From Pseudophaeobacter leonis (lineage in GTDB: Bacteria > Pseudomonadota > Alphaproteobacteria > Rhodobacterales > Rhodobacteraceae), in assembly GCF_002087335.1 (NCBI RefSeq), contig NZ_MWVJ01000015.1, forward strand, positions 1-64,000: DNA of 64,000 bases. The letters are read 5' to 3'. Of this stretch, positions 27,359 through 37,311 are shown piece after piece (positions within the stretch are counted from its first letter, which is position 1; each line of letters starts with the position of its first letter). The position numbers and the translations under genes were made by a program. The notes under the pieces are model-generated. The model did no database searches. It was given only the letters and a program-made list of their open reading frames with translations, and was not told the origin of the DNA.

Positions 27359-27910
27359 TTAGCCGGGTTGGTGGCCAAGGGCCCTCAGTGCCGCCTCGGG
27401 GGTGTCGACCCATGTGATGAAACTCTCAAGCGAGGCGTCGGCAAAGCCCTGCGCCAACATGTGCTGGATGAGGTCGCGCAGCTTGTCCCAGTATCCTTCG
27501 ACGTTCAGCACGACGATGGGCTTGGCGTGCAGCCCCAGCTGGCGCCAGGTCAGGGCCTCAAACAGCTCGTCCAGGGAGCCGGGGCCGCCGGGCAGCACAA
27601 CCACGGCATCCGCATTATAGAGCATCACCTTCTTGCGCTCGTGCATGGTCTCGGTGATCACATAGGTGTTGAGATCGCTCTTGCCCACTTCGCGCCTGAC
27701 CAGATGTTCCGGTATAACCCCAAAGGTTTCGCCTCCGGCCTCTTGCGTGGCGCGCGCGACGACCCCCATGAGGCCAACATCTCCGGCGCCATAGACCAGC
27801 CGCAGCCCGCGTGCTGCGAGCATCACTCCGAGGCTTTTGGCGGCGCTTTCATAGGCGGGCATTGCCCCAGACCGGGATCCGCAATACACACAGACGGATT
27901 TTATGCTCAT
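27359..27910 (-). CDS. LOG family protein (cytokinin riboside 5'-monophosphate phosphoribohydrolase-like)
   Basis: A Rossmann-fold protein of about 183 residues (TIGR00730 group). It begins KSVCVYCGSRSGAMPAY, has LVYGAGDVGLMGVVARA, and carries the family active-site signature PGGPGSLDELFEALTW with the catalytic Arg and Glu. LOG enzymes cut the N-glycosidic bond of nucleoside 5'-monophosphates; many were once annotated lysine decarboxylase. The ATG at 27910 gives the standard start MSIKSVCVYCG; upstream ATGs at 27925 and 27946 are possible but extend past the conserved start. It converges with the rarD-like gene. Confidence 0.87.
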   Translation of the reverse strand: MSIKSVCVYCGSRSGAMPAYESAAKSLGVMLAARGLRLVYGAGDVGLMGVVARATQEAGGETFGVIPEHLVRREVGKSDLNTYVITETMHERKKVMLYNADAVVVLPGGPGSLDELFEALTWRQLGLHAKPIVVLNVEGYWDKLRDLIQHMLAQGFADASLESFITWVDTPEAALRALGHQPG

Positions 27911-28052
27911 GAGGGGGCCTTTCATAGAAATATCAAGGGGAAACACAACTGGTGTTTTGACCCTTGATAGCGCGATTGATAGGCTGCCTCAACCAGGCGC
28001 ATAGTGGGATTCCGATGCGGAACCAGATGGCGCGCTGAAGGGAAGGACGAAG

Positions 28053-30199
28053 ATGGCTGCAACAGGTGGAACAGGCGGGCTTGGGGCTTTGCCGCTGGCA
28101 GGTGTTGGAGCGGCAGTTGTCGTGGTTGGTGGTGCTGTGATGGCCTGGCTGGGCGTTTTCGACAGTGACGATGTGCGCCGGATTGTCGACCGGGAGAGTT
28201 CAGAAGAAAGCACGGTTGTGATTTCTCCGTCAGCGACGAACCCGGTGATCACCGAGGGTCTGTCGCTACAGCCCGACCCGGATGCCAGCGACCCTGCTGA
28301 CACGAGTGTTACCAGTGACACGGCCAGTGATCCCGCCAGTGACCCGGCCAGTGATCAGCTCGCGGAGCAAGCCAGTGATGTCGCTGTGACACAGATCCAG
28401 CCAGGAGGCGAAACACAGGACGACCAACCGCCTGCACCGGTGGCGACACCGCAGGTCGCCGCACCACTTGGGCAGGCCGCGGACTCTCAGTCCGCCGAAA
28501 ACACCGCTGCGGCTGAGGCAAATGCCGACACCGGTGCAGCTGTGATCGCCACACCAGAGGCAGAAGCGCCCAGTGTTGCGCCGTCTCCAGCTGTGGTGCC
28601 TGTCTCGCCCGTTGAACCTGCAGTGACAGATCAACAGGTAGCTGCGGCAGATCCGACTGCTGCTCCCGCGACTGGTGATCTGGCGCAGGTCAAAACGGAT
28701 GACACCAATGCCAGCGTCGAACCTGCCGACACTCAAACCGCCCAGGCCCAGGATGCCCTGCAGAACGCGCAAGGCCTTGACGCCCCCAGTGCTGCAGAGC
28801 CTCGTGTTGCAGAGCCAGCTGTTGCGAAGCCAGCGCCTGAGACGACAGTGGTTGAGGCCCCAGTTCTTGAGGCTCCAAGGCTTGATCTGGTGCGGGTCGA
28901 TCCAACCGGACAGACGGTTATTGCCGGACGTGCGGCGCAGGGTGTGCAGGTTTCCATCCTGCTGGATGGGGAGTTCTGGAAAAGGTCGACGTTCAGCCCG
29001 GCGGCGATTTTGTCGCTTTGACCTCGATCCGCCCCAGTGCCACGGCACGGGTGATCTCGTTGCGGGCCGAGGCCGATGGGCAGCAAAGCCTGTCCGAGAG
29101 CAGTTTTATCCTGGCACCCGCGAGCCCGGTGCCCGCGATGGCCAAGGTGGGAGAGAACCGAGCCACCCGCGAGGCTGGCAGCAGATGCTCTGGCCAGTAA
29201 TGAGGTCGCCAGTGAAGAGGTGACCGGTAATGAGGTTTCCAGTGACCCGGTGGGCAGCGCTGCGCAAACCGCGGATGCAGCGCCCAGCAATGATGCACCC
29301 CCTGCTGACACCTCTCAGGCCCCCGTTGCAAACACCGCAGCAGAGATTGCGGCGGCAAACACCACAACAGCCACAGTCACAGCTGAGGAGCTGGCTCAAT
29401 CTGCCCCTGCTGCTGCAGAGCAAAGCTCTGATGCACCGTCAGATTCTGCGCCTGTTGCCAGCGTTGCCCCTGCGGGTGTCGCCACAGCGTCGCCAAAGGC
29501 GACTGCGCCGACGGATGTGGTGCAGGAACCTGATACAAATCTGCGTACTGCTGAGACAACCGACCTGTCCCAGCCGGATGCGACCTTAGCGGGCAGCACT
29601 GAGGAGGAGGCCGAGGCGGAGCAGCAACCGGCGCCCCGGCCAGAGGCCACGCAGGTTGCGGTTTTGCGCGCCGATGCGGATGGCGTGGTGCTGGTGCAGC
29701 CCGTCGCCCAACAGCCTCAGGGCAAGGTGGTGCTGGACACCATCAGCTATATTCTGACAGTGGTGAGGTACAGCTGGCAGGGCGTGCCCGGGCTGATGCA
29801 CGCGTTTTGGTCTATCTCGACAACGCCGCAGCCGGGCAGTTTGTTGCCGCAGCCAACGGCAGCTGGAGCGGCGGACTGGAGGCTGTGGTGCCCGGTGTCT
29901 ACACGCTGCGCCTTGATGAGGTGAACGCCGAAGGCAAGGTTCTGAGCCGTCTTGAGACACCGTTCAAGCGCGAAGCCCCCGAAGTCCTGCGTCCGCCGGT
30001 CACGGATGTGGCCGGGCAGGAGGCCGCCGCGCCTCTGGTGCGGGCGGTGACGGTGCAAAAGGGCGACACGCTGTGGGCGATCTCGCAAGAGCGCTACGGC
30101 AGCGGATTTCTCTATGTCCGGGTCTTTGCCGCCAATCAGGATGCCATTCGCAATCCGGATCTGATCTACCCCGGTCAGGTCTTTACCATCCCTGAATAA
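28053..30199 (+). CDS. LysM domain protein with long disordered Ala/Asp/Pro-rich region (three or more frame breaks)
   Basis: An envelope protein of about 715 residues after reconstruction. A membrane helix near residues 12-32 (LPLAGVGAAVVVVGGAVMAW) anchors it. A long low-complexity region rich in Ala, Asp, Thr and Pro follows, then repeated beta modules with a VDPTGQTVIAGRAAQG-type phrase and a related LDTISYDSDGEVQLAGRA phrase. The C-terminal LysM domain reads VQKGDTLWAISQERYGSGFLYV, ending QVFTIPE, and should bind peptidoglycan. Frames break near 28993 (one A missing from an A run), near 29150-29185, and near 29750 (one base missing). Two in-frame micro-tandem arrays lie in the disordered part. 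Homologues are common in this bacterial group. The role is probably cell-wall binding. Confidence 0.8.
28312..28359 (+). repeat. 12-bp tandem array coding ASDx tetrapeptides
   Basis: Four 12-base units (CCAGTGACACGG and variants) start at 28312, 28324, 28336 and 28348 and encode an A-S-D-P/T run in the disordered region of the LysM protein. Confidence 0.85.
29193..29252 (+). repeat. 15-bp tandem array coding ASNEV-type pentapeptides
   Basis: Four 15-base units (29193, 29208, 29223, 29238) encode ASNEV, ASEEV, TGNEV and SSDPV in the second half of the LysM protein. Confidence 0.85.
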
Positions 30200-30221
30200 T
30201 CTTGCCAGAATAATCTTGCCG
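30194..30221 (+). repeat. 14-bp tandem duplication at the LysM gene stop codon
   Basis: GAATAATCTTGCC(A/G) occurs twice end to end. The first copy contains the stop codon of the LysM gene, so the duplication repeats the gene's last bases in the spacer. Confidence 0.75.
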
Positions 30222-30340
30222 GAAGAATTCCGAGGACCAGACGGCAGACGCGCCCTTTGCGGCGCGTTTTGCCTTTGGCCACTGGTGTTCATCGCATCAG
30301 AGGCCTATCTCTCTATTCCTGAGCCAGGAAAGCGCGCGCT

Positions 30341-32149
30341 ATGACCCAACCAGAGACTTCTATTGCCAGCGACGAACGTCGCTCTGGCCTGCGCACCCTG
30401 CGCCGGATGGGGCCCTATCTGTGGCCTAGCAAACATCTCTGGGTCAAACAACGTGTGGTGCTGGCCATTGCGGTGCTGGTTTTGGCCAAGCTGATCGCGG
30501 TCTATACGCCTATGCTCTATAAGGGCGCGGTAGACAGCCTTGCTGCCGAAGGCGTGCCGCCCCTGGCCCTGGGCGCGGTTGGGCTCACTGTGGCCTACGG
30601 GGTGGCGCGGATCTTTACCACCGGGTTCCAGCAGCTACGCGATGTTATTTTTGCACCCGTTGGGCAGCGCGCACTACGGCATTTGGCGCTTGAGACCTTT
30701 ACCCATATTCACCGCCTCTCGATGCGCTATCACATCACCCGCAAAACCGGCGGGCTGTCGCGGATCATTGAGCGCGGCGTTAAAGGCGTCGAGTTTCTCC
30801 TACGCTTTATGCTGTTTTCCATCGGGCCTCTGGTGCTGGAACTGGTGCTTGTCGCTATCATCCTGACGGTGCTTTTTGACGCCTGGTATCTGGCAGCTGT
30901 TGGCATCACCATCGGGCTCTATGTCTGGTTCACCTTTGCCATCACCGAATGGCGGGTAAAGCTGCGCCGCGAGATGAACAAGCAAGACACCGATGCCAAC
31001 CAAAAAGCCATCGACAGCCTGCTCAATTTTGAGACGGTGAAATATTTTTGCGCCGAGGCGCGGGAAGCCGCGCGCTATGATGGTGCCATGCGGGCCTATG
31101 CCAAAGCGGCGCTTAAGACTGCGTATTCGCTGGCTTTTTTAAATTTTGGCCAGAGCCTTTTTATCACCACGGGACTGGTGGCCGTTATGGTCATGGCCGC
31201 AATGGGTGTCCAAAACGGCGAGTTGACAGTGGGCGATTTTGTCATGGTCAACGCCTATATGATCCAGATCACCGTGCCTTTGAACTTTCTTGGCACCGTG
31301 TACCGCGAGATCCGTCAAAGCCTGGTGGACATGGGGGAGATGTTCGATCTTTTGGAACAGCCAGCCGATGTGAGCGACGCCAAGGGCGCCAAGGTTTTGC
31401 AGGTCACCGGCGGAGAGGTCCGGCTGCAGGATGTGCGATTTGGCTATGAGAGCGATCGTGAAATTCTAAAGGGCGTGTCAGTGCAGGCCGGTGCCGGGCA
31501 AACGCTGGCCATTGTGGGCTCTACCGGGTCGGGGAAATCGACCATTGGGCGGCTGTTGTTTCGGTTTTACGACGTGACCGGCGGCAGTCTGACCATTGAT
31601 GGTCAGGATGTGCGCGAGGTGACGCAAGAGAGCCTGCACGCAGCCATTGGCGTGGTGCCGCAAGATACGGTGCTGTTCAACGATACCATTGGCTACAACA
31701 TTGGCTATGGCAAAGCCGAGGCCAGCCAGGAGGAGATCGCGCAGGCGGCGCGGGATGCGCAGATCCACGATTTCATCATCAGCCTGCCACAGGGCTATGA
31801 CACCCAGGTCGGCGAACGTGGACTGAAACTCTCTGGTGGTGAAAAGCAGCGGGTGGGGATTGCCCGGACCCTGCTGAAAAATCCGCCAATCCTGCTGCTG
31901 GATGAGGCAACCTCGGCGCTGGATACTGACACCGAACAAGAGATCAAGGATGCGCTGGAGCGCGCCAGCGAGGGCCGCACCGTGCTGACAATTGCGCATC
32001 GGCTCTCTACCGTTGCAGAGGCTGACCTCATTGTGGTGCTGGAACAGGGCGAAGTGGTGGAGCAGGGCAGCCATGAGGCGCTGCTGGCCCGTGACGGGCG
32101 CTATGCGCATCTGTGGCAGCGCCAGCAATCGGATCAGGCTGTTGCCTGA
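30341..32149 (+). CDS. ABC transporter ATP-binding/permease of the Atm1/HMT1 type
   Basis: A half-transporter of 602 residues, membrane domain first and ATPase second. The membrane part carries the Atm1-like phrase NKQDTDANQKAIDSLLNFE, which lies in the glutathione-binding cavity of that family. The ATPase has Walker A GSTGSGKST, signature LSGGEKQRV, Walker B ILLLDEATSALD and the switch His of IAHRLST. Homologues export glutathione-linked sulfur or iron-sulfur precursors and confer metal tolerance. The frame is intact. No iron-sulfur genes are adjacent; the next gene is an EEP-family membrane protein, 48 bases downstream. Confidence 0.9.
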   Translation: MTQPETSIASDERRSGLRTLRRMGPYLWPSKHLWVKQRVVLAIAVLVLAKLIAVYTPMLYKGAVDSLAAEGVPPLALGAVGLTVAYGVARIFTTGFQQLRDVIFAPVGQRALRHLALETFTHIHRLSMRYHITRKTGGLSRIIERGVKGVEFLLRFMLFSIGPLVLELVLVAIILTVLFDAWYLAAVGITIGLYVWFTFAITEWRVKLRREMNKQDTDANQKAIDSLLNFETVKYFCAEAREAARYDGAMRAYAKAALKTAYSLAFLNFGQSLFITTGLVAVMVMAAMGVQNGELTVGDFVMVNAYMIQITVPLNFLGTVYREIRQSLVDMGEMFDLLEQPADVSDAKGAKVLQVTGGEVRLQDVRFGYESDREILKGVSVQAGAGQTLAIVGSTGSGKSTIGRLLFRFYDVTGGSLTIDGQDVREVTQESLHAAIGVVPQDTVLFNDTIGYNIGYGKAEASQEEIAQAARDAQIHDFIISLPQGYDTQVGERGLKLSGGEKQRVGIARTLLKNPPILLLDEATSALDTDTEQEIKDALERASEGRTVLTIAHRLSTVAEADLIVVLEQGEVVEQGSHEALLARDGRYAHLWQRQQSDQAVA

Positions 32150-32197
32150 GGCTAGTTTTCCACAGGAAAAACCCACTGATAAGTGAGGATACAGAGC

Positions 32198-33289
32198 GTG
32201 CTGCATTACTTGGCTGTGTTTTTCTTTGTCTGTTTTGTGCCGCTTTTAACGCTGCTGCCATTGCTCCGAAATGAGTCCTGGTGGGTACGTGGGCTGGAGT
32301 TTCCGGCGCTGCAGATCGCCGGTCTGACCTGTGTGGTGCTGCTGGCCTATCCGGTGGTTTTTGGCTGGCAGGGGGCATGGAATACCGCCGCCATCGGGCT
32401 ATTGAGCGGCTGCAGTGTTCTGCAACTAAGTCGAGTTATCCGCTACACGCCCTTGTTTCCAAAGCAGATCCAGACAGCGCGCCAGCTGCGGCCGGACGAC
32501 CAACTCAGCGTTCTTGTCGTCAATGTCTTGACGCCCAACAGGACAGCACAGCCCCTGCTTGACCTGATCCGCGCGCGCAAGCCTGACATTGTTCTGGCGG
32601 TTGAAACAGATGACTGGTGGCAAACGCAGCTGGACAGCATTGGGCCTGAATACGCCTGCCGGGTGAAGCAGCCGCTGGATAACCTCTATGGCATGTCGCT
32701 TTTCTCCCGCTTTGAACTGATCGACCCCCGGATTGCGTATCTGGTCGAGCGGGCGGTGCCCTCGATCCACACCGGGGTGCTATTGCCCTCGGGACACCGG
32801 GTTGAGCTGCATTGCCTGCATCCGGCCCCACCCAGCCCGACCGAGAATGCGACCTCGGCCGAACGGGACGGTGAGCTGTTGCTGGTGGCGAAAACTCTGG
32901 ATCCGCAAGCGCAACCCACAGTGGTGATGGGGGATTTGAATGATGTGCCCTGGTCAGCAACACTTCAGTTGTTTCAAAAGGTTAGCGGGCTGCTTGATCC
33001 CCGCATCGGGCGCGGCCTCTACAGCACTTTTCATGCAGGATATGCGATGCTGCGCTGGCCGCTGGACCATGTGTTCTGTTCTGGCGATTTCACTTTGGTT
33101 TCGCTTGACCGGCTTGACCATATTGGCTCGGATCACTTTCCCATTCTGGCGGTTCTTCAGCATACGCCGCGGGCGCAAAACCTGCACCGGGAACCCCGGG
33201 GGCGAGCGAGGGGGGGGCAGGGGTGGCGCTGGTTAAAATCGCCAAGGTTGGCGCCGACGAAGACGCGCTTTTGTAACACGGGTTCGTAA
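32198..33289 (+). CDS. Membrane-anchored endonuclease/exonuclease/phosphatase family protein
   Basis: About 363 residues. The GTG at 32198 was chosen because GAGG lies nine bases upstream. Three N-terminal membrane helices (YLAVFFFVCFVPLLTLLPLL and two more up to residue 75) precede a periplasmic or cytoplasmic EEP domain. Catalytic motifs are LVVNVLTPN, DIVLAVETDD (metal Glu), PTVVMGDLNDVPWS (Asp-Asn), and GSDHFPILAVL (Asp-His). Such proteins are metal-dependent phosphodiesterases of unclear substrate. The last 40 residues (after VLQHTP) are Arg/Gly-rich and may be out of frame. It converges with the RND pump gene. Confidence 0.8.
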   Translation: MLHYLAVFFFVCFVPLLTLLPLLRNESWWVRGLEFPALQIAGLTCVVLLAYPVVFGWQGAWNTAAIGLLSGCSVLQLSRVIRYTPLFPKQIQTARQLRPDDQLSVLVVNVLTPNRTAQPLLDLIRARKPDIVLAVETDDWWQTQLDSIGPEYACRVKQPLDNLYGMSLFSRFELIDPRIAYLVERAVPSIHTGVLLPSGHRVELHCLHPAPPSPTENATSAERDGELLLVAKTLDPQAQPTVVMGDLNDVPWSATLQLFQKVSGLLDPRIGRGLYSTFHAGYAMLRWPLDHVFCSGDFTLVSLDRLDHIGSDHFPILAVLQHTPRAQNLHREPRGRARGGQGWRWLKSPRLAPTKTRFCNTGS

Positions 33290-33451
33290 CACAGGCGCAC
33301 TTGATCTCACCGTGAAGACGGTCTGCAAGGCCAGGACCATAAGGCCAGGTCATGAACTCAGTCTTTGCAGGTAGTCTTTGCAGGCAGTCTTTCAGGGCAG
33401 AGTGCTGTACTCCCCAATGGTCCCCAATGTTCCCTAGTGGCCCCTGAATGT
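33290..33451. repeat. Two different micro-tandem arrays after the EEP gene
   Basis: Three 13-base units of AGTCTTTGCAGG(T/C) type start at 33360, 33373 and 33386. Three 10-base units of TCCCCAATG(G/T) type start at 33411, 33421 and 33431. Weaker GGCCAGG copies lie at 33330-33350. No gene is supported. Confidence 0.7.
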
Positions 33452-33486
33452 AAAAAAGGCCCCGCCTGCGCGGAGCCTTTTTCTTT
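33452..33486. terminator. Bidirectional terminator between EEP gene and RND gene
   Basis: AAAGGCCCCGC and GCGGAGCCTTT pair around a CTGC loop, with an A-run on one side and a T-run on the other, as expected between convergent genes. Confidence 0.8.
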
Positions 33487-33501
33487 TTGATATCAACAGC
33501 A

Positions 33502-36500
33502 TTACTCGGCTGCGCGCAGCGATCTGTTACCCTGATTGCTCCGGGAGCTTGCTGAGTTTTTCGCAGGGCTTGCAGTATTTTCACTGTCCAATTCATCCCA
33601 GAGGATTTCACTGGTGGGGAGCCGGCGCGCCTTTTTGGCAAGGCGCATGTCCTGGGCAATCCGGCTGGAGCGTCCGCCTGTAATGCGCGCCAGCAGCCGT
33701 CCCATCCAGCTCAGATAGGTCGAGAGCAAAACCCGGATCGACAAAAGCGAGGGCGTCCCCCCCAGGGTGAGGACGGTTGCAATGCCCAGGCCAAAGACCA
33801 CGGCGGTTGCCAATTGCTTCCACCAGAGCGCGGTCGGGCTGTCGATGGAGTAGCCACCGCCGATGAAGTCCAGGCTGATGCCGAACATCATAGGTGCCAG
33901 GCCGGCCATCGTCGTGACAGTGGTGAGCAAGACCGGACGGATCCGGGCCTCGGCGGTGCGAATGATGGCCTCGATCCGGGGCATATGCTGACTGAATTCC
34001 TGATAGGTATCAATCAGAACAATGTTGTTGTTCACCACAATCCCCGCCAGAGCCACGATGCCGGTCCCGGTCATGATGATCGAAAACGGCTGTTGCATCA
34101 CCATCATCCCAATCAGCACGCCCGTGGTGGACAGCACCACCGCAAGCAGCACCAGAACCGCATTGTAAAATGAGTTGAACTGCGCCAGCAGGATCACAAA
34201 CATCAGCGCCAGTGCCCCGGCAAAGGCCTTGGACAGGAAGGCTCCGGATTCAGCCTGTTCATCCTGATCGCCGGTCCATTCCCAAGCGACAGCCCGGTTC
34301 AGTGGCTCGGTCTCCAGCCATTTTGTGATCTCTCCAATGCGCTCGTTGGCATTGACAGGCGAGATTTTTGCCCCGCTTGCAAGAGCATCCTGCACGGCTT
34401 TTGGGGTCTCGGCCTCGACCAGCTGATACAGGGTGTAGTCCACGCCGTTGGCGCCGCTAAAGAAGATCTCTTGTGTCGGGGTCAGCCCCTCGGGAACCGC
34501 CTTGAGGAAGGCCAGTGTCACCTCATCCTCAGCAGTCGAGCCCGCCTGCACAATCCGGTGAAGGCCGGGTTCCACATCGGCCTTGACGTCATAGTAGCGT
34601 TCCTGGTCGACACGGCTGATTTGCGCCAGTTTCGGCACGGGCTTGCGCGTGATAAAGTTGGACAAGGGCACCAGCCCATCCGAGGTACGAACCTTGAGCG
34701 TGTCCAGCGTGGCCAGCACCCGGTCCTCATTTGGCAGGCGCACCCGGATTTCGATCTCTTCGTCAGAGCTGTCGACGCGCATGGTGTCGAGCAAAATACC
34801 ACGGGTCACCAGCTGTACCATCGCTCCAACCGTCGCGACATCGGCGCCGTAACGGCCTGCTTTTTCCACATCGACGTCGATCTGCCAGTCAATGCCGGGC
34901 AGTGGCAGGCTGTCTTCGATCAGAGTGAGGCCGGGGGTTACGTCGAACCTGGCGCGGGCGGTCAGAGTGGCCTCTGTGAGGGCCTCCCAGCTGTCGCCGC
35001 GAATGCGCAGGTGGATGGGTTTGCCGGAGCCGGGTCCCTGTTCCAGCGCGTTGATCTCAACAAAGAATCCGGGGATTTTTGCCAGTTCAGTATTGATCTC
35101 TTCGATCACTGTATTGCCGTCGAACTTTGTCGCGGTGATTTCGCGGCTCAGGAGGCCAAAGAACCAGGTCTCGGTCTGGGTCGGGCGATCCTCCCAGGGG
35201 ATGATTTCAAACTGAACCTGTCCCACGGTATCGGCGGGCGACTGGGTGTTGCTTGGGCCTCCGGTATCAAGCCCGCCTTCGCCGGCAAAGGAAAACACGT
35301 TGATCACCGCAGGATGCGCCAGAATAACCTGTTCGGCCTGTTGCACCATCAGATCCTGTTCCGTGAGGCTGAGGTTGCCGCGGGCGCGCACATAGGCGGT
35401 TGCCTGTTCAGGTTCGGATTCAACAAAAAATTCAACACCATAGTTGTTATCGCCAAACATGGTAAAGACCGTGCTGATGCCAATGGCAACGGCGGCCAGA
35501 GTGACGATCGGCATGTCCGGGTTTCCGGCGATGAATTTGATCACATAGCCAAAGGCGGTGTGATGATAGCCCGCCTCGACGCTGCGTTCTTTGCGGGTGA
35601 ATTTGGTCGCGCCTAGGGTGATCGAGGCGGCAAAGGCCGAAGCAATGAAGACCAAGCCGCCGAAAGCCAGGCCAACCTGCGGCGCTGTGCCGTCGGGCAG
35701 CAGGTAGCCCGCGTTGAGCATCTGCATGGCCCCTGCAAACATGCCCCAGAGGGACGGCGGCACCAGCAGGGCCCGCAGCCACCAGGGCGCAATCGCGCGC
35801 AGCCCGTCAGAGGTATGTTCAAACACCCGGCTGATACGGCCAGACAGGCCACCCATGACCGGCAGGTAGATCAGCGCCACAACTAGCGAGGCGGACAGCA
35901 CAAAGATCAGCGTGACAGGCAGCATGCCCATGAATTGGCCGGGAACACCTGGCCAGAACAGCATGGGCAAAAAGGCACAAAGAGTTGTCGCGGTGGACGA
36001 CACAATCGGCCAGAACATTCGCTGGGCCGCCTCAACATAGGCATGCATCGGGCCTGTGCCCTCACTGATGCGTTTATCGGCGTATTCCACCACCACGATG
36101 GCGCCATCCACCAGCATGCCGACCGCCAGGATCAGGCCGAACATCACGATGTTCGAGATCGAAACACCCAGCAGGGCCAGGAACGCAAAGCACAGCAAAA
36201 ATGAGGTCGGAATGGCAAACCCCACCAACAGGGCGGCACGACTGCCCAGCGAGGCCAGAACCACGATCATCACCAGCGCCACGGCCGTCAGCACAGAGCC
36301 CTCAAGCTGACCCACCATCGAGCCGACAACCCGGCTCTGGTCGTTGGAGGTGCCCAGCGTGACCGAGGCCTGCAGTTCAGCGGGCCATTTGGCCTTGGCC
36401 TCCTCAAGCGTCTCTTTGACCAGATCTACCGTGTCGATCAGGTTGAAACCCTTGCGTTTTACCACCTGCAGAGCAACCGTGTCAGCGCCATCAAACCGGG

Positions 36501-37311
36501 CGGTTCCAGCGCGGTCTTCAAAGGTGAAGTTGATGGTGGCCAGCTCACCCAGCGTGACAATACGGTCGCCGTTTGTTTTCACGGGCAGCCCGTAGATGTC
36601 TTGTACGTCGTTAAACGAGGACGGGATTTTGACCGAGAATGTGCCCTGTTCCGTTTCCACTTCGCCCGCAGCAATCAGCTGATTGTTGTTTTGCACAACA
36701 TTGATCAGTTCAACCGCGGTGATGTTGTAGGATTCCAGACGCAGCGGGTCGATCACCACCTCGACCATCTCATCACGGTTGCCGGCAATGCCAGCCTCAA
36801 GAACGGCATCAAGCGATTCGATATCGTCCTGCAACTCCTTGGCAATGCGGGCCATGGTGCGTTCCGGCACAGCCCCCGTCAGGTTGACGATGACGATTGG
36901 AAATTCGGAGAAATTGATCTCGTTCAGCGAATAGGTTTCCGCCCCATCGGGGAAGCTGGCCTCGGCCCGGTCCATAGCATCGCGAACATCCGCCATCACA
37001 GCGGTCTTGTCCCAGCCAAAGTCGAATTCAAGCGCGACGCCGGCATAGTTTTCAGCGGCCGTCGCGCTCATCTTGTCGAGCCCGTCCAGATCGGCCAACT
37101 CGGTTTCCATCACCTTGACCAGCAGGCTCTCAGAGTCCTCGGCCGAGATGCCCGGGAAAGGCACCGAGATGAAGAGGGCCGGAATTTCGATATCCGGCTC
37201 GCCTTCTTTTGGCAGGCTGGAATAAGCAAAGCCGCCAACCAGAATAGAGATCAGAATGAAGGCAATGACCATACGGGCCCGATTGGCGGCCCAGGCGACG
37301 ACACCGGTCAT
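33502..37311 (-). CDS. RND family efflux transporter permease (AcrB/HAE-like)
   Basis: An inner-membrane proton-driven pump of 1269 residues, longer than the usual 1030-1050. It starts VVAWAANRARMVIAFILISI (first helix) and has two repeats of a large periplasmic loop and six helices. The proton-relay region in helix 4 reads VGMLVDGAIVVVEYADKR, with one Asp followed by Gly instead of Asp-Asp or Asp-Asn. The C-terminal half shows GIVALAGIVVNNNIVLIDTY. The extra length comes from an insert around residues 500-590 with more hydrophobic segments and a Ser/Lys-rich tail. The start overlaps the adaptor stop (ATGA). The frame is intact. Substrate unknown; no outer-membrane partner is adjacent. Confidence 0.9.
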   Translation of the reverse strand: MTGVVAWAANRARMVIAFILISILVGGFAYSSLPKEGEPDIEIPALFISVPFPGISAEDSESLLVKVMETELADLDGLDKMSATAAENYAGVALEFDFGWDKTAVMADVRDAMDRAEASFPDGAETYSLNEINFSEFPIVIVNLTGAVPERTMARIAKELQDDIESLDAVLEAGIAGNRDEMVEVVIDPLRLESYNITAVELINVVQNNNQLIAAGEVETEQGTFSVKIPSSFNDVQDIYGLPVKTNGDRIVTLGELATINFTFEDRAGTARFDGADTVALQVVKRKGFNLIDTVDLVKETLEEAKAKWPAELQASVTLGTSNDQSRVVGSMVGQLEGSVLTAVALVMIVVLASLGSRAALLVGFAIPTSFLLCFAFLALLGVSISNIVMFGLILAVGMLVDGAIVVVEYADKRISEGTGPMHAYVEAAQRMFWPIVSSTATTLCAFLPMLFWPGVPGQFMGMLPVTLIFVLSASLVVALIYLPVMGGLSGRISRVFEHTSDGLRAIAPWWLRALLVPPSLWGMFAGAMQMLNAGYLLPDGTAPQVGLAFGGLVFIASAFAASITLGATKFTRKERSVEAGYHHTAFGYVIKFIAGNPDMPIVTLAAVAIGISTVFTMFGDNNYGVEFFVESEPEQATAYVRARGNLSLTEQDLMVQQAEQVILAHPAVINVFSFAGEGGLDTGGPSNTQSPADTVGQVQFEIIPWEDRPTQTETWFFGLLSREITATKFDGNTVIEEINTELAKIPGFFVEINALEQGPGSGKPIHLRIRGDSWEALTEATLTARARFDVTPGLTLIEDSLPLPGIDWQIDVDVEKAGRYGADVATVGAMVQLVTRGILLDTMRVDSSDEEIEIRVRLPNEDRVLATLDTLKVRTSDGLVPLSNFITRKPVPKLAQISRVDQERYYDVKADVEPGLHRIVQAGSTAEDEVTLAFLKAVPEGLTPTQEIFFSGANGVDYTLYQLVEAETPKAVQDALASGAKISPVNANERIGEITKWLETEPLNRAVAWEWTGDQDEQAESGAFLSKAFAGALALMFVILLAQFNSFYNAVLVLLAVVLSTTGVLIGMMVMQQPFSIIMTGTGIVALAGIVVNNNIVLIDTYQEFSQHMPRIEAIIRTAEARIRPVLLTTVTTMAGLAPMMFGISLDFIGGGYSIDSPTALWWKQLATAVVFGLGIATVLTLGGTPSLLSIRVLLSTYLSWMGRLLARITGGRSSRIAQDMRLAKKARRLPTSEILWDELDSENTASPAKNSASSRSNQGNRSLRAAE

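Noticed and set aside
34471-35616. A 381-codon open frame antisense to the RND pump gene
   Set aside because: It mirrors the codon pattern of a clear pump gene, lacks a ribosome site and has no family features; long shadows are common at this GC content.
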